Positions 40,751-50,470 of a DNA stretch of 64,000 nt are shown one piece after another; positions within the stretch are counted from its first letter, which is position 1, and the number at the start of each line of letters is the position of its first letter. A model generated the notes under the pieces. It was given only the letters and a program-made list of their open reading frames with translations. It was not told the DNA's origin and did not search any database. The position numbers and the translations under genes were made by a program. Location of the stretch: assembly GCA_025201845.1 (NCBI GenBank), contig MU603929.1, forward strand, positions 125,981 through 189,980, written 5' to 3'. The stretch comes from Martensiomyces pterosporus. Its lineage: Eukaryota; Kickxellomycota; Kickxellomycetes; Kickxellales; Kickxellaceae.

Positions 40751-42381
40751 GGTGCCTAGAGTGGTATTTATAGTATAATAACAAGGAGAAGGGGAGCTAC
40801 GGCCTGGGTTGAAGGGAGAAAAGCAAATAATGGTGAGGAGGATAAGAGAGAAACGATCGAGTCACTGGGCCGACAGGCCGGTTAATAAGCAAGGCCACCT
40901 GGTCCCTTATTTTCTTCCTGCGCTTTCATGTGGGCTGGGTTGCCACACAGCTTCACTTGGCCGCCGACGTCTGGTTTGGGATTCAGCTGCCTGTCATGGC
41001 TCTTGCTGCCTTTGCTGGCGTGCTTTGAGCTGCGAGGGGTTAATACTGCCAACGAGGAGGTTGCTGATTCGGGCACCGAGCACCACGCCGAGAGTGCGCG
41101 ATCTGATGGCTCTGTTGAGGGCGGAATAGCACAGGACTGTTGGCTGGCTTTCAGCTGAGGCTACCTCAACAAAAACTGGTTGAACCCCTGCAAATGCTTC
41201 TGCCTAGAATGCTGGTGAGAGGTTGGCATGCGAATAACACATGTTAACTTGCTGGCTAGCCTTCTGCAAGCAAAACGCCTGGCTCTGAGTAGGGGCCTCA
41301 TTGAATATGGCATGCAGGTGCATTCGTTCGGGAGTGAAGACCTGGCAGAGCGCGCCACGGATCTCGGAATCTCGTATTTCCTTTCTTTGCAGTGCACACA
41401 AAAGCGCAGCACCATGTTGTGGCGCATATTAAGACACGGCAGATGGGTAGAAGGCACCTCCATTGTGACCACGTCCTCTCTTTGTGCCCAGCACTATACT
41501 CTACTGCCGTCATCCATCTGGTGCGTGTGGTTAAAATACTTCAAAATGCACGGCGCCTGCAGAAAACTCGCCCGCCATTCAGAGAGCAGAAGGCCAGACG
41601 AGGCACCTCGGCATAGAGTGCGGCCCGACGTTGGCTCGATTACCTGCCACCGACTCTGCCCCCCCGTGCACCTGCTCCAGCGGCTATTCCTGCTGTGCAC
41701 GGATCTTTGGATTTGTGCATATGCAATGTGGATGTGAGAGGCTATGCGGGCATCAAGCACAAATTGGCGGACACCCTCGTATTGACCCTGCCATGGCAGC
41801 GAGGTTCCGTTACACCTAGTAGCAGCACAAGCACAGCGCCCTCTGCACGTCTAGCAAAGCACGGGCGGTGTTTACGCTGGGCGGAGAACTGGAAATCGCT
41901 TTTGCTCCCCCCTCCCCAATCAGCCTGTGGTTGGACCCAACCGGACTGCTGTGCATACAGGAGAGCGATGTGCGGCTTGTGAAAACAGCTAGAGACTAAT
42001 TTTTTCTTTCTTTTTCTTCGACAACAGCACGGCCTGAAGCAGCAGCAGGCATTCTTGCTCTGCTTCTTCCCTGGTTACTCATTTATTATTAGTACTGGTG
42101 TTTGGTTCGCGCTTCTGGCTTTTCATTTATTCCTGCCCCAGCTGTTTGGTGCTGTCTCTGTCGCCTGTGCTGAGCTGTCTCTTCCGCTCCTTCCGTTTTG
42201 AGAAATACCACTCCCCCAACGCAGCATACCTGCTTTCCGGCGCACTGGGCTCCCATCCTGTTTGCCCATCTCCCTCCTCTATCTTCACTCGTATCGATGA
42301 AATAGAAGCACACGCTCTCTCTTTGCACCCTTTCTCCCGTTTGCACTTTGCAATTACCATCGTGTCTTGAATTCGCTAGAT
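40751..42381. other. Divergent spacer between PAQR copies B and C
   Basis: About 1.6 kb without a credible gene; carries the promoters of two divergently transcribed PAQR genes. The 400 bp before copy C is T/C-rich, as expected for its leader. Confidence 0.45.
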
Positions 42382-43458
42382 ATGGCCGCACAGCAGTGCA
42401 CAGCAGCAGCAGCTGGTGTTGCTGATATAGCCGCCACCAACAATCACAACAAATCAATGCGTGCCCAGCTCCGCAACCGCTTGGCAGAGGCTAAAAACAG
42501 CACAACAGCAAAGACAGACGCCACCACTCGCGCAAAGATCGCAGACCCAGACGACGAGGAGTACACACTGCCAGCCGTCCGCTACCGCCCACTCTTTGCG
42601 CCAGGGCACCCCAAATACACGACAACCATCGACGATGTCCCAGGGTTCCTTCGGGACAAGTACATCCTCTCCGGGTACCGGCGACTATGCTACTCGTACA
42701 GTGCGTGCATCCACTCCCTGACATACGTGCACAACGAGTCGGGCAACATCCTAACGCACTTCCTGGCGCTGGCCATATTCGCAGGGCTGGCGATCAGTAC
42801 CAACTACAACCTGCTGCCGGCAGCCATGTCGCCCGGACGCGCATCATGGGGCGACTACGTGGTGTTCTACGGGTACATATTCAGCGCCTGCGTGTGCTTC
42901 ACGCTCTCCACCCTGTTCCACCTCTTCTCGTGCCACTCGCACAAGCACCATGTCGCCTGGCTCAAGTGCGACTTTGTAGGCATCCTTGTCCTCATCCTCG
43001 GCTCCTTCATTCCGGGCCTCTACTACGGGTACTTTGAGTCTCGCGGGCTGATGGTTCTCTACATGGGCCTGGTCTTTTCGCTGTTTATTGTGGGCGTGGC
43101 GGTGAGCGTGTCGCCGCACTTGCAGAAGCCGAACCTGAGGTGGCTCAGACCCGTGGTGTTCATCAGCATTTCCCTGTCGGGCGCAATTCCTGTGGCGCAC
43201 CATATCATCGCACATGGTCTGGCTGCCTCTGCGCGGTCGATGGGGTTCTACTATATGCTGGGGATGGGCGGGCTGTATGTGGCAGGCACGCTGCTGTATG
43301 CGTTTAATATCCCCGAGCGCTGGCTACCGGGCCTGTTCGATATCGTCGGGAACTCGCACCAGCTGTTCCACTGCCTGGTGTTCTTTGCGGCCCTGACGCA
43401 CTACTACGGCATCGTGCAGGCGTTCAAGTGGCACCACAGCGCGCAGTCCGTTGTGTGA
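42382..43458 (+). CDS. PAQR/Izh-type seven-TM receptor, copy C
   Basis: The ATG at 42382 gives 358 residues. It has the PAQR signatures NESGNILTHFLALAI, STLFHLFSCHSH, CDFVGILVLILGSF and SHQLFHCLVFFAALTHYYG, preceded by VPGFLRDKYILSGYR. Compared with the other copies it has a 70-residue Ala/Thr-rich N terminus. It is divergent from copy B and convergent with TRP1. Three PAQR genes within 6.4 kb indicate local expansion. Substrate or ligand unknown. Confidence 0.9.
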   Translation: MAAQQCTAAAAGVADIAATNNHNKSMRAQLRNRLAEAKNSTTAKTDATTRAKIADPDDEEYTLPAVRYRPLFAPGHPKYTTTIDDVPGFLRDKYILSGYRRLCYSYSACIHSLTYVHNESGNILTHFLALAIFAGLAISTNYNLLPAAMSPGRASWGDYVVFYGYIFSACVCFTLSTLFHLFSCHSHKHHVAWLKCDFVGILVLILGSFIPGLYYGYFESRGLMVLYMGLVFSLFIVGVAVSVSPHLQKPNLRWLRPVVFISISLSGAIPVAHHIIAHGLAASARSMGFYYMLGMGGLYVAGTLLYAFNIPERWLPGLFDIVGNSHQLFHCLVFFAALTHYYGIVQAFKWHHSAQSVV

Positions 43459-43705
43459 GCCAACTTGCTACTGCTTGCTCTGTGAGCAAGCTGTGGTCTG
43501 ATGGCATGGTGCAGGAGTGCCCCCCCACAACAGCAACTCGACACCGCTACTCATACACCACCATCCTTTGTTGCTTTGTTTACATATTATTACTAATACA
43601 CCCCCCTCTCTCTCTTCCAAACTGGATGTGTGTGCAGCAGAGATAAGAAATCAGCTGGGAATCACTCAGCAGCAGGATGTGGGTAAATGGATGACCCGTG
43701 CATTG

Positions 43706-44515
43706 TCATTTTTTGGCATTGGCCACAAACGCCTGGATCTTGTTTGGGTCCTTCGCCTTTTCCGTCTCAATCCCGCTGGACACATCCACGCCCCACGGCC
43801 CCCCAACCTCGACGGCCTCCTTGACGTTCTCGGGCGTCAGTCCACCAGCCATCAAAAACGGCACCCCAGTATTCGCCAGGGCCCTGGCAATGTTCCAGTC
43901 AAAACTCACGCCCCTGCCTCCTTGCTGGCTGGTGCCTGCGACTTTAGTGTCCAGGAGGATGACTGAGTGCCTGAACGGCTTGAGCAGCTCCACACCCTCC
44001 TTCAGTGGCCAGTCCGCATCTGCGCTCATGGACTCGTCCACATGGAACACCTTGATGACAGGGACAGAGATGTCCAGCGCCAGATCTGCAGACTCCACTC
44101 CGTGCAGCTGGACCAAGTCAAGCGGCACGCTGCGCGCCACGTGGAGGATGTGCTCGAGGGGCTGGTTCTGGAACACGCCGGCGAGAAGCGGACGGCCGGC
44201 CCTGTGCTGGGCACTGCGTATGTGGCTGGCGCAGGCGGCAAAGTACTCGACCGCTGTCAGCGTTTTGTCGAGCGACTGGATGTGTGGCAGAATGGACGCT
44301 GGCTGCAGTTCGCCCTGGTTCGCAGGGTCGCCGTGCACGGCTCTTGCGATTCCCTGAGCCGTGGCAATGTCGATGAGACGCGGCGATGGCGCGAATATCA
44401 TCCCGATTATCTCGGCGCCGGACGCCTTGGCCGCCAGCGCTGCGTCTGCCGTGCGGATCCCGCAGATTTTGACCACTGGGTCAGCGAGCTGCGTCTGGTT
44501 ACGGTTGGACGACAT
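43706..44515 (-). CDS. TRP1: Phosphoribosylanthranilate isomerase
   Basis: Converts N-(5'-phosphoribosyl)anthranilate to CdRP, third step of the anthranilate-to-tryptophan branch. The 269-residue TIM barrel shows KICGIR with catalytic Cys18, the strand-2 segment GAEIIGMIF, VFQNQ and LVQLHG in the centre, VILLDTKVAG carrying the catalytic Asp, and the phosphate-binding MAGGLTPENV and GVDVSSGIE at the end. In many filamentous fungi this activity is the C-terminal part of a trifunctional TrpC; here the gene is stand-alone, as in yeast. It is longer than yeast Trp1 (224) through small loop extensions. Clean ATG start; cytosolic. Confidence 0.95.
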   Translation of the reverse strand: MSSNRNQTQLADPVVKICGIRTADAALAAKASGAEIIGMIFAPSPRLIDIATAQGIARAVHGDPANQGELQPASILPHIQSLDKTLTAVEYFAACASHIRSAQHRAGRPLLAGVFQNQPLEHILHVARSVPLDLVQLHGVESADLALDISVPVIKVFHVDESMSADADWPLKEGVELLKPFRHSVILLDTKVAGTSQQGGRGVSFDWNIARALANTGVPFLMAGGLTPENVKEAVEVGGPWGVDVSSGIETEKAKDPNKIQAFVANAKK

Positions 44516-44802
44516 GCTTTTAGACTGCTTTGCTAGAATTGACAGGTGAGTAGGGCAGAGGAGAAAGTGCTAATGCTGGCTAGACAGGGGTAGGGCGTGA
44601 ATCACCCGCTCTTCTCGTGGCGCTTAGCCCGCAGGATTTACGGGGCGGAGCCACGTGAGGGCAGCGTCATTTACATCTGTCAACTGCACTTGGACCTTGA
44701 AATGAACATGTTGCATTCATGGAGATATCGAATAGAGAAGAGGGAAAAGGACTGGATATGAGGATGCGCTATGCGGCTCTTTCCAGGTGGGAGCAGCAGG
44801 GC

Positions 44803-45441
44803 TTATCCCTCGTACTGAGGAGGCAGCTGGTTGCCAGGCACAAACATCCTCTCCACGCCATCCTTCGTAATAACCGCCAAGCGCACCACGCCTCCGGACG
44901 ACCCATCCCTCGACATCGCCAGCGACACGGCATTCTTAACAAACTCGATGCACTCCTCCTTGCCCATTCCCTCCCTAAACACCTTATCACAGTAGCCATA
45001 GATGTAGCTGGACCCCGATCCTCCAATCGAGTAGGTCTCGCGATGCAGCGAACCTCCAAGGGGCACATTGTACACCGACGCGCCGTCTCTCTCATCCCAC
45101 CCAGCCACGATGATACCAGCCAAGAGCGCGTTCTTATTCTGGTAGCAGATTTCCTGGAACAGCGACGCCGCCACCTTGACCGTCGGTGCCTCGCCGTGCT
45201 GCGCAGTGTAGAGCTGCAGGTGGTACTGCACAATGTCGGCTATGGCCTGGGTGTCGGCAGCAGAGCCTGAGCGGCAGCAGTAGATCCGGTCGTGGACCTT
45301 GGTCAGTTTGTCGGTTACGCGGTTGGCGATGTAGGGGCCGGTGGTTGTGCGCGAATCGGCGCCAATCACTACGCCGCCGTCGAATTCAACGGCCATAATG
45401 GTGGTTCCCAAATTGACCTCTCCGGGCTTCAGCGACGCCAT
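44803..45441 (-). CDS. PRE3: 20S proteasome catalytic subunit beta-1
   Basis: The ATG at 45441 gives 212 residues. A 12-residue propeptide ends in GEVNLG, and cleavage exposes Thr as residue 1 of the mature protein (TTIMAVEF). The catalytic set is complete by mature numbering: Thr1, Asp17, Arg19 and Lys33 (in ADSRTTTG and RVTDKL), plus [12 protein letters not shown] and [10 protein letters not shown]. This subunit has the caspase-like (post-acidic) activity. Similarity to yeast Pre3 is very high over [21 protein letters not shown]. The upstream open frame of 65 codons is unrelated to the family and is read as leader. It lies downstream of a divergent F-box gene with a ~490-bp shared promoter region. 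Confidence 0.96.
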   Translation of the reverse strand: MASLKPGEVNLGTTIMAVEFDGGVVIGADSRTTTGPYIANRVTDKLTKVHDRIYCCRSGSAADTQAIADIVQYHLQLYTAQHGEAPTVKVAASLFQEICYQNKNALLAGIIVAGWDERDGASVYNVPLGGSLHRETYSIGGSGSSYIYGYCDKVFREGMGKEECIEFVKNAVSLAMSRDGSSGGVVRLAVITKDGVERMFVPGNQLPPQYEG

Positions 45442-45927
45442 ATTGTATTCTCTGTGCTGGCTGTTGACTAAGAAAGGGGTGTGGAAAAGATAGGCGCAAA
45501 GCAGATTTGGGCTGGAAGTATTGAAGAAACAAGGGACGAAATGCAGCCAGGGGCAGGGAATACGCAAAGTGCTTGCGTAGCCCGCTTCATCACCCAGGCA
45601 CAGCCGAAATAGGGTGCTTGCGTATGCGATCAGCACGATTAGGAAATCTCCGAATCACCCGTCACGTGGAGTGCGTCTGCCTGTGATGGGGGGTTTTGAA
45701 GCCCTCGTCACTGCCCAAAGATGGCTTGTCCTTGCAGCAAAACACGCTCACTCTCCCCTCTTTACCCCCCTTGTTGCGTCTCTCTACTATTTGCACTACT
45801 TGCCAGCTGGCATTTCATTCTCAATTTTGTACTTGTCACCTCAATTTCACACCAATTCCGCTGTCCACACGTCGCAGCTGGGCACAAAACGCATCACATA
45901 AAGGCAGCCAGCATATAGCAAACAAGC
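45442..45927. other. Divergent promoter region PRE3 / F-box gene
   Basis: About 490 bp between two divergent start codons. C/T-rich on the plus strand toward the F-box gene. No TATA box is obvious on either side. Confidence 0.45.
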
Positions 45928-47994
45928 ATGGACTCGCACGAGCCAGACAACGAGCTGTGTACGTGCTCTGCAGTCTCCAACCACTCCAACGAGCACACGC
46001 CGCCATGCCTCCTCTACACGCCGATATCAGCAATGGACATCCCAGCCACGGCCTCCTCCCACCGGGGCACCGACAGCAACAGCGAAAGCGGGTCAGCCTT
46101 TGGGCGGCTTAGCAGCAATGCGCGGCCACCCAGCTATTCGACAGGCTACGGCATTGGGATACTCACCAGCAGCCAGCATCCTTACCCGACAGCCTCGAGC
46201 GTTTCGTCAGTTGCAGCGTCGTACGCATCGACATCGTCGATATTCGATTCGGCAGCGGCAACGGAGACCGAGTCCCTGTCGTCGTATCCGTACAAGAGAC
46301 CAGTGTCGGTGTGTTCATTCTCGTCTACGGCGTCGTCATTCCACTTGCTGCCGACGGAGCTGTTTAGGGCAGTGTTCATGTACTTGAGCGTGGAGGACTT
46401 GAAGTCGGTGGTGCTGATCTCGAGGCAGTGGAGGTCGGCGGCCAATCCGCTGCTGTGGCGCTCGATGTATTTCCCGCTGGATAAGAGGAGGCTGGCGCAG
46501 ATGAAGTACACGCTGAGTCATTTTGGACACCATGTGAGAAAGGTCATTATTGCGCCGCCGGTTCTGGAAAGCCAGCAGCCCGGCGGAGTGTCGAGGCAGG
46601 TGAGCGTGTCGAATCAAAGAGGGTGGTCGTTCTCGAGACCGTTGTCAAGGTCAGGGTCTACCTCGTCGTCGCAGCAGCAGCAAGCGCAGCAGCAGGGGCA
46701 TGGCGGCGCAGCTAATTCGGGCTTGGAGAGCGCGGCTGCAGAGGGATCCAATCTGGCCACGCCTATTCTGAACCCGGCAGCCGGCGGTATGGCTGAGTTG
46801 GATAGCCCCTCTGTGCTGTCAAATGCATTCGGGACCCCGACTGCATTGCCCCACGGGAGTGTGCATGGCGGATTCATTAACGGTGCATCGTCGCCGCAGC
46901 GATCATCGCTCTCGCATCAGTTCCCACCCCCTCCACCACTCTCGGCCTCGTCGTCACGGCAGCGGGCTCCGTCCACAGCAATGTCAACGCCTGCACTCCC
47001 TGAGTCGTCTGCCTCGGGCAGGCGCCTGTCGAGGAGCAGCATGGCCACGTCACCATCTCCCCTCCTGCCGCCCACCTACGCGGTGCCAATTCCAGGCACA
47101 CCGGGACCCGGGAATGTGATTAGCGAGATACTGCCGCCGTCAATGGTGCTGGGCAGCAGCGGCAGCGCTGCGGGCAGCGCGTCGCATACAGCCAGTGCGT
47201 CGCGGGCGGCCAATATGCTCGGGCACCACCCGGGCAGCGCACACAGCCACCACCACCACTACCACGAAGTTTCGGAAGGCACAGTGCTGCGGATGCACCA
47301 GTTCATGGAGCGGTTCTGTCCGAACATCCTGGAGGCTGTGATCAAGAACCCAACGGGGATTGCAAGCCACGCAAGGAGAGTAGGCATACTGAGCAGGCTG
47401 TTCCATGCGTACCCAAGGCTGGAGAAGCTGGATCTGAGCGACTTTATCATGTGGGACACGCAGCCGCTGCAGGTAGTGTCGGAGCAGCTGCAGTTCCTCA
47501 CCAGCCTGGATGTCACCAACCGCGTGGAGCTGAGCGACACGGATCTTCTGCCGGTCGTGGAGAACTGCCCGCGGCTGAGGGAAATCAGAATCAGAGCGAC
47601 CAATGCGACAGATGCAACGATACATGCAATTATCAATCATCTGTCGCACTCGCTCGTCAGCCTCAACGTCGGCGGGTGCCCCGTGAGCTCGGCGGCCATG
47701 GCTGAGCTGGTCGTGAGGTGCACCAGGCTGAGGATCCTCCAGACGTGGAGCTGCCTTAGGCTGGACGACAACTTCCTGCTGGCGCTGGATCCGGGCATTC
47801 TGACGGACTTGCAGGTCCTCGACATGATGGATGTGCAAAAGTTTTCGATTGAGGTTGTGAGGAGGACGTTTGGAATGAAGAGGTGGCCGTACCTCAAGTA
47901 CCTGAGGATCAAGGCCAAGTGCGTCAGGGAGGATTTTGCGGGAATACCGGAGCGAGCTGTGCTCAAGCTCAATTCCACCACAATCCTCGACTAA
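45928..47994 (+). CDS. F-box/leucine-rich-repeat protein
   Basis: The 688-residue product has a Ser-rich disordered N terminus and an F-box at about 138-183 (HLLPTELFRAVFMYLSVEDL then ISRQWRSAANPLLWRSM). A central low-complexity region of some 250 residues follows, with Gln, Ser, Pro and His runs, then leucine-rich repeats at about 480-660 (LEKLDLSDF, LTSLDVTNRVEL, CPRLREIRI, LVSLNVGGCPVS, LQVLDMMDVQ). F-box proteins recruit substrates to SCF ubiquitin ligases through Skp1, with the LRRs as substrate reader. Substrate unknown. Clean ATG, no intron needed. Confidence 0.85.
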   Translation: MDSHEPDNELCTCSAVSNHSNEHTPPCLLYTPISAMDIPATASSHRGTDSNSESGSAFGRLSSNARPPSYSTGYGIGILTSSQHPYPTASSVSSVAASYASTSSIFDSAAATETESLSSYPYKRPVSVCSFSSTASSFHLLPTELFRAVFMYLSVEDLKSVVLISRQWRSAANPLLWRSMYFPLDKRRLAQMKYTLSHFGHHVRKVIIAPPVLESQQPGGVSRQVSVSNQRGWSFSRPLSRSGSTSSSQQQQAQQQGHGGAANSGLESAAAEGSNLATPILNPAAGGMAELDSPSVLSNAFGTPTALPHGSVHGGFINGASSPQRSSLSHQFPPPPPLSASSSRQRAPSTAMSTPALPESSASGRRLSRSSMATSPSPLLPPTYAVPIPGTPGPGNVISEILPPSMVLGSSGSAAGSASHTASASRAANMLGHHPGSAHSHHHHYHEVSEGTVLRMHQFMERFCPNILEAVIKNPTGIASHARRVGILSRLFHAYPRLEKLDLSDFIMWDTQPLQVVSEQLQFLTSLDVTNRVELSDTDLLPVVENCPRLREIRIRATNATDATIHAIINHLSHSLVSLNVGGCPVSSAAMAELVVRCTRLRILQTWSCLRLDDNFLLALDPGILTDLQVLDMMDVQKFSIEVVRRTFGMKRWPYLKYLRIKAKCVREDFAGIPERAVLKLNSTTILD

Positions 47995-48290
47995 AACGCC
48001 AGACCTTGCGCTGTATAGTCTCTCTGCATAAAGGGATGGGGGGTTTTGTTCAGGTTTTCCGGCTCAGCTGCACGGATATGGGGGAGGGGCTCGGCTGGCT
48101 TGATTCCCGCCTTTGCTTGTTTGTTTGTTTGATTGTTTACGCTAGATGCTTTCCTGTTGCCGAGGATACTCTTGTGCTGGTAAATACAGGCGCCATGCCT
48201 TTGCCTCGGTTTCACACCCAGCCCTCCTCTCCAGCCAATATTTCCGGTTTGTAGTATTTGTTCAAGGTCAATTCGTACAGTATAATAATT

Positions 48291-49283
48291 ATGCTTCAGC
48301 ATGGTCGGAATCCACAGCGCCGCTCAGCCTTCCATGTATTCGCAGACCCGCCACCGCTCCTGCGGCGCGGCCAAGGAGAAGCACATGCGGTGGCCGCGCT
48401 CCAGGAGATGAGCGCCAATAAGGTGGCATTCAAGCTGTCGCCGAACTCGCAGATACGCGCGGAGAAGGAGAACTTTGACCCCATCCGCAAGCAGCTTGTG
48501 CGGTACCAGCGCACGTCCAGCAACAGCAGCTCTAAGAAAGCGCCGCTAGACGAGGCAAGTGCAGCTTGCCAGCGCGACAAGACAGCGGTGGCTGTGGTGC
48601 CGAAAACACCCAAGCAGCGAGGACATACACGCGGGAGGATCTGTGTAGGAAATGAGGGAGGGGATAAGGGCATCAATAGACCGTCAGTTACACCCACGAA
48701 TAGAGTCGTGTCAAAGCGCACAGCAGCAGCTGGGAATCGAGGCAAGCAGCAGCAGAGGCATCTGAAAAGCCCTACTGCCACAGAGATTGGCAGGCTGAAT
48801 CAGCGCGGGCGCGATACACACACTACGGAAGTGAACGACCTGGTGCTGCTTCTGGATGGCCTGACCGTTGGGTTTCCACCAAGCACCAAACAGAGCAGCA
48901 GCAGCAGCAGCAGCAGTCGGCGACGGCCGAATCTGTTCTCGCCACGCAGGGTGCAGGAAACAGTGCTGGTGACGGAGGATTCACAGAACCCGCTTTTGCG
49001 ATTTGAGTTGCCGCCTCCGCCCCCGCCTCCAGTCTCGGCATCGAAATCGGCGTCGACAAGAGTGGGCGGAAACAAAGGCATAGAGTGTGTAAATCGCCGT
49101 AAACCTGCGCGCCCAACCACTACACCACACACCCATGCCTCTTCCGTGCAGAACGAAGAATCTAGAACACAAACCAAGCACTGTCGCCACCACCAGCCGC
49201 TGAGGAAGAGTGGGCCAAACAACAAGAAGCATGAGGTCCCAGTCATCCTCACTCCACCCGAGCTCAAACAGGGCATCCGCTAG
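48291..49283 (+). CDS. Basic disordered protein with KEN and D-box-like motifs
   Basis: From the ATG at 48291 the product has 330 residues, is rich in Arg, Lys, Ser, Thr and Pro and has no recognised fold. Residues 58-61 read EKEN and 66-69 RKQL, a KEN box next to an RxxL destruction-box candidate, as in substrates of the anaphase-promoting complex. Several Ser/Thr-Pro sites (TPKQR, SVTPT, LKSPT, FSPRR) would suit CDK phosphorylation. A more ordered-looking stretch is EVNDLVLLLDGLTVGFP in the middle, and poly-Ser and poly-Pro runs follow. Securin and other mitotic regulators have this layout, but no homology is visible; treat as hypothetical. Confidence 0.6.
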   Translation: MLQHGRNPQRRSAFHVFADPPPLLRRGQGEAHAVAALQEMSANKVAFKLSPNSQIRAEKENFDPIRKQLVRYQRTSSNSSSKKAPLDEASAACQRDKTAVAVVPKTPKQRGHTRGRICVGNEGGDKGINRPSVTPTNRVVSKRTAAAGNRGKQQQRHLKSPTATEIGRLNQRGRDTHTTEVNDLVLLLDGLTVGFPPSTKQSSSSSSSSRRRPNLFSPRRVQETVLVTEDSQNPLLRFELPPPPPPPVSASKSASTRVGGNKGIECVNRRKPARPTTTPHTHASSVQNEESRTQTKHCRHHQPLRKSGPNNKKHEVPVILTPPELKQGIR

Positions 49284-49391
49284 GCGCATTCTAGACAACA
49301 TCCAGCATCCACACACAGCAGACAAGCAAATAAACAACACCGGCTACATTTATTCAGAGCCAGGACAGAAAAAGTGAAATACGAATACTCT

Positions 49392-50054
49392 CTATTTGCG
49401 GCGCCAAACGGTAATGATCTCCTCGCCAACCCTCGTATCATGGGTCTTGCACTTGGGGTCAATGTGCACGAGCTCAAAGTGCTCATCCAGCGCCTGGTGG
49501 TAGTCCTCCTCCAGAGACAGGAACGGCGGCCCAATGTCCCTGTCCTGTGCCTTCGTCACCGGGTACATCAGCACAATAAGCTCGCCGCCCGGCGACATGA
49601 TCTCTGCGTACCTCCTGCCCCAGTCCTTCCTCATGGACGGGTGAATGGCACAGAAGAATGTGTAGTCGTAGGCCACCTGGTACTTGCCCTCCGGAACAGG
49701 GAAGTTGAAGAAGTCGAGCTCTTGGAACTCCACAAAGTCGCTTGATAGTCCCTTCTCGTCGCGCAGCTTGTTTGCAGTCTCTACTGCGATGGGGCTGAGA
49801 TCGGCGCCGACCATGTGCAGCGTGGGCGAGCCAAGGAACATGGCGTCGTACCCGGTACCGCAGCCCGGGACGATGCCGCGGCCCTGGGGCAGGGGCCACT
49901 TCTTCTCGAGGACGAGCTCGCGGAGCGCAGGGGAGATATCTCCCTTGTCCCACTTCATGGTCATGGTGTCCCACCAATGGAACCACCGCTGGTTGTACTG
50001 CTCGGGATCAACAGACGTGCTGGAATCGTTTGGAGTGCTGAAGCTGTTAGACAT
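49392..50054 (-). CDS. Thiopurine S-methyltransferase family protein, intronless copy
   Basis: The 220-residue product has the compact TPMT-type fold: YNQRWFHWWD at the N terminus, LPQGRGIVPGCGTGYDAMFL as motif I, GADLSPIAVE for the strand-2 acidic residue, FDFF-like ELDFFNFP, and YDYTFFCAIHP as the family signature. Length equals that of bacterial and human TPMT. Such enzymes methylate thiol or halide acceptors with SAM; fungal members are often annotated as thiol methyltransferases. The start is an ATG, with a TATA box on the minus strand at 50140-50147. The next gene upstream on the same strand is a diverged paralogue with two introns. Confidence 0.9.
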   Translation of the reverse strand: MSNSFSTPNDSSTSVDPEQYNQRWFHWWDTMTMKWDKGDISPALRELVLEKKWPLPQGRGIVPGCGTGYDAMFLGSPTLHMVGADLSPIAVETANKLRDEKGLSSDFVEFQELDFFNFPVPEGKYQVAYDYTFFCAIHPSMRKDWGRRYAEIMSPGGELIVLMYPVTKAQDRDIGPPFLSLEEDYHQALDEHFELVHIDPKCKTHDTRVGEEIITVWRRK

Positions 50055-50139
50055 GGTTTACGAGATGCTGGCAGGAAAGGGGAGAGAAGCTGAATAAGTA
50101 AGCTATGCATTTTTTGTGTTGTGCTCTCGAAACGGGGGC

Positions 50140-50147
50140 TTTATATA
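50140..50147 (-). promoter_or_regulatory. TATA box of the intronless TPMT gene
   Basis: On the minus strand TATATAAA lies about 86 bp upstream of the ATG at 50054. Confidence 0.55.
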
Positions 50148-50216
50148 GGGGGTGGGGAAGGGGTGAGCAAGGGGGAAAGGGGAAAGCTGCGCGGGTTTGG
50201 AGCTTGCTCACGGGTA

Positions 50217-50470
50217 ATAAGCATAATCTCGGGGAATATTTTCTACGTGACACCGTCTTCTGCGAGGGAACATTAATCGAACGCCGCGAGAATGCTTGCC
50301 GCTTGCTTAGTAATCATGCGGAACTGGACCCGCTTCCACATGGCTCATAAGCAGAATCTCGGGGAATATTTTCTACGTGACGTCGTCTCGTGGGAGGGAA
50401 CATTAATCGAACGCTGCGAGGATGCTTGTCGCTTGCTTAATAATCATACGGAGCTATACCCGCTTCCACA
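50217..50470. repeat. 124-bp direct repeat spanning the 3' end of the spliced TPMT gene
   Basis: Unit A (50217-50340) and unit B (50347-50470) are 130 bp apart, gap-free and differ at about 14 of 124 positions. Unit B contains the last codons and the TAG stop (50454-50456) of the upstream TPMT gene. Unit A repeats that segment, but its stop triplet reads CAG. The repeat therefore duplicates the gene terminus and adjoining 3' UTR. Confidence 0.9.

Noticed and set aside
37092..43458. Reading the three PAQR genes as hemolysin toxins because of the family name hemolysin III
   Set aside because: They match eukaryotic Izh/PAQR receptors with zinc-binding His/Asp positions; no toxin features are present.
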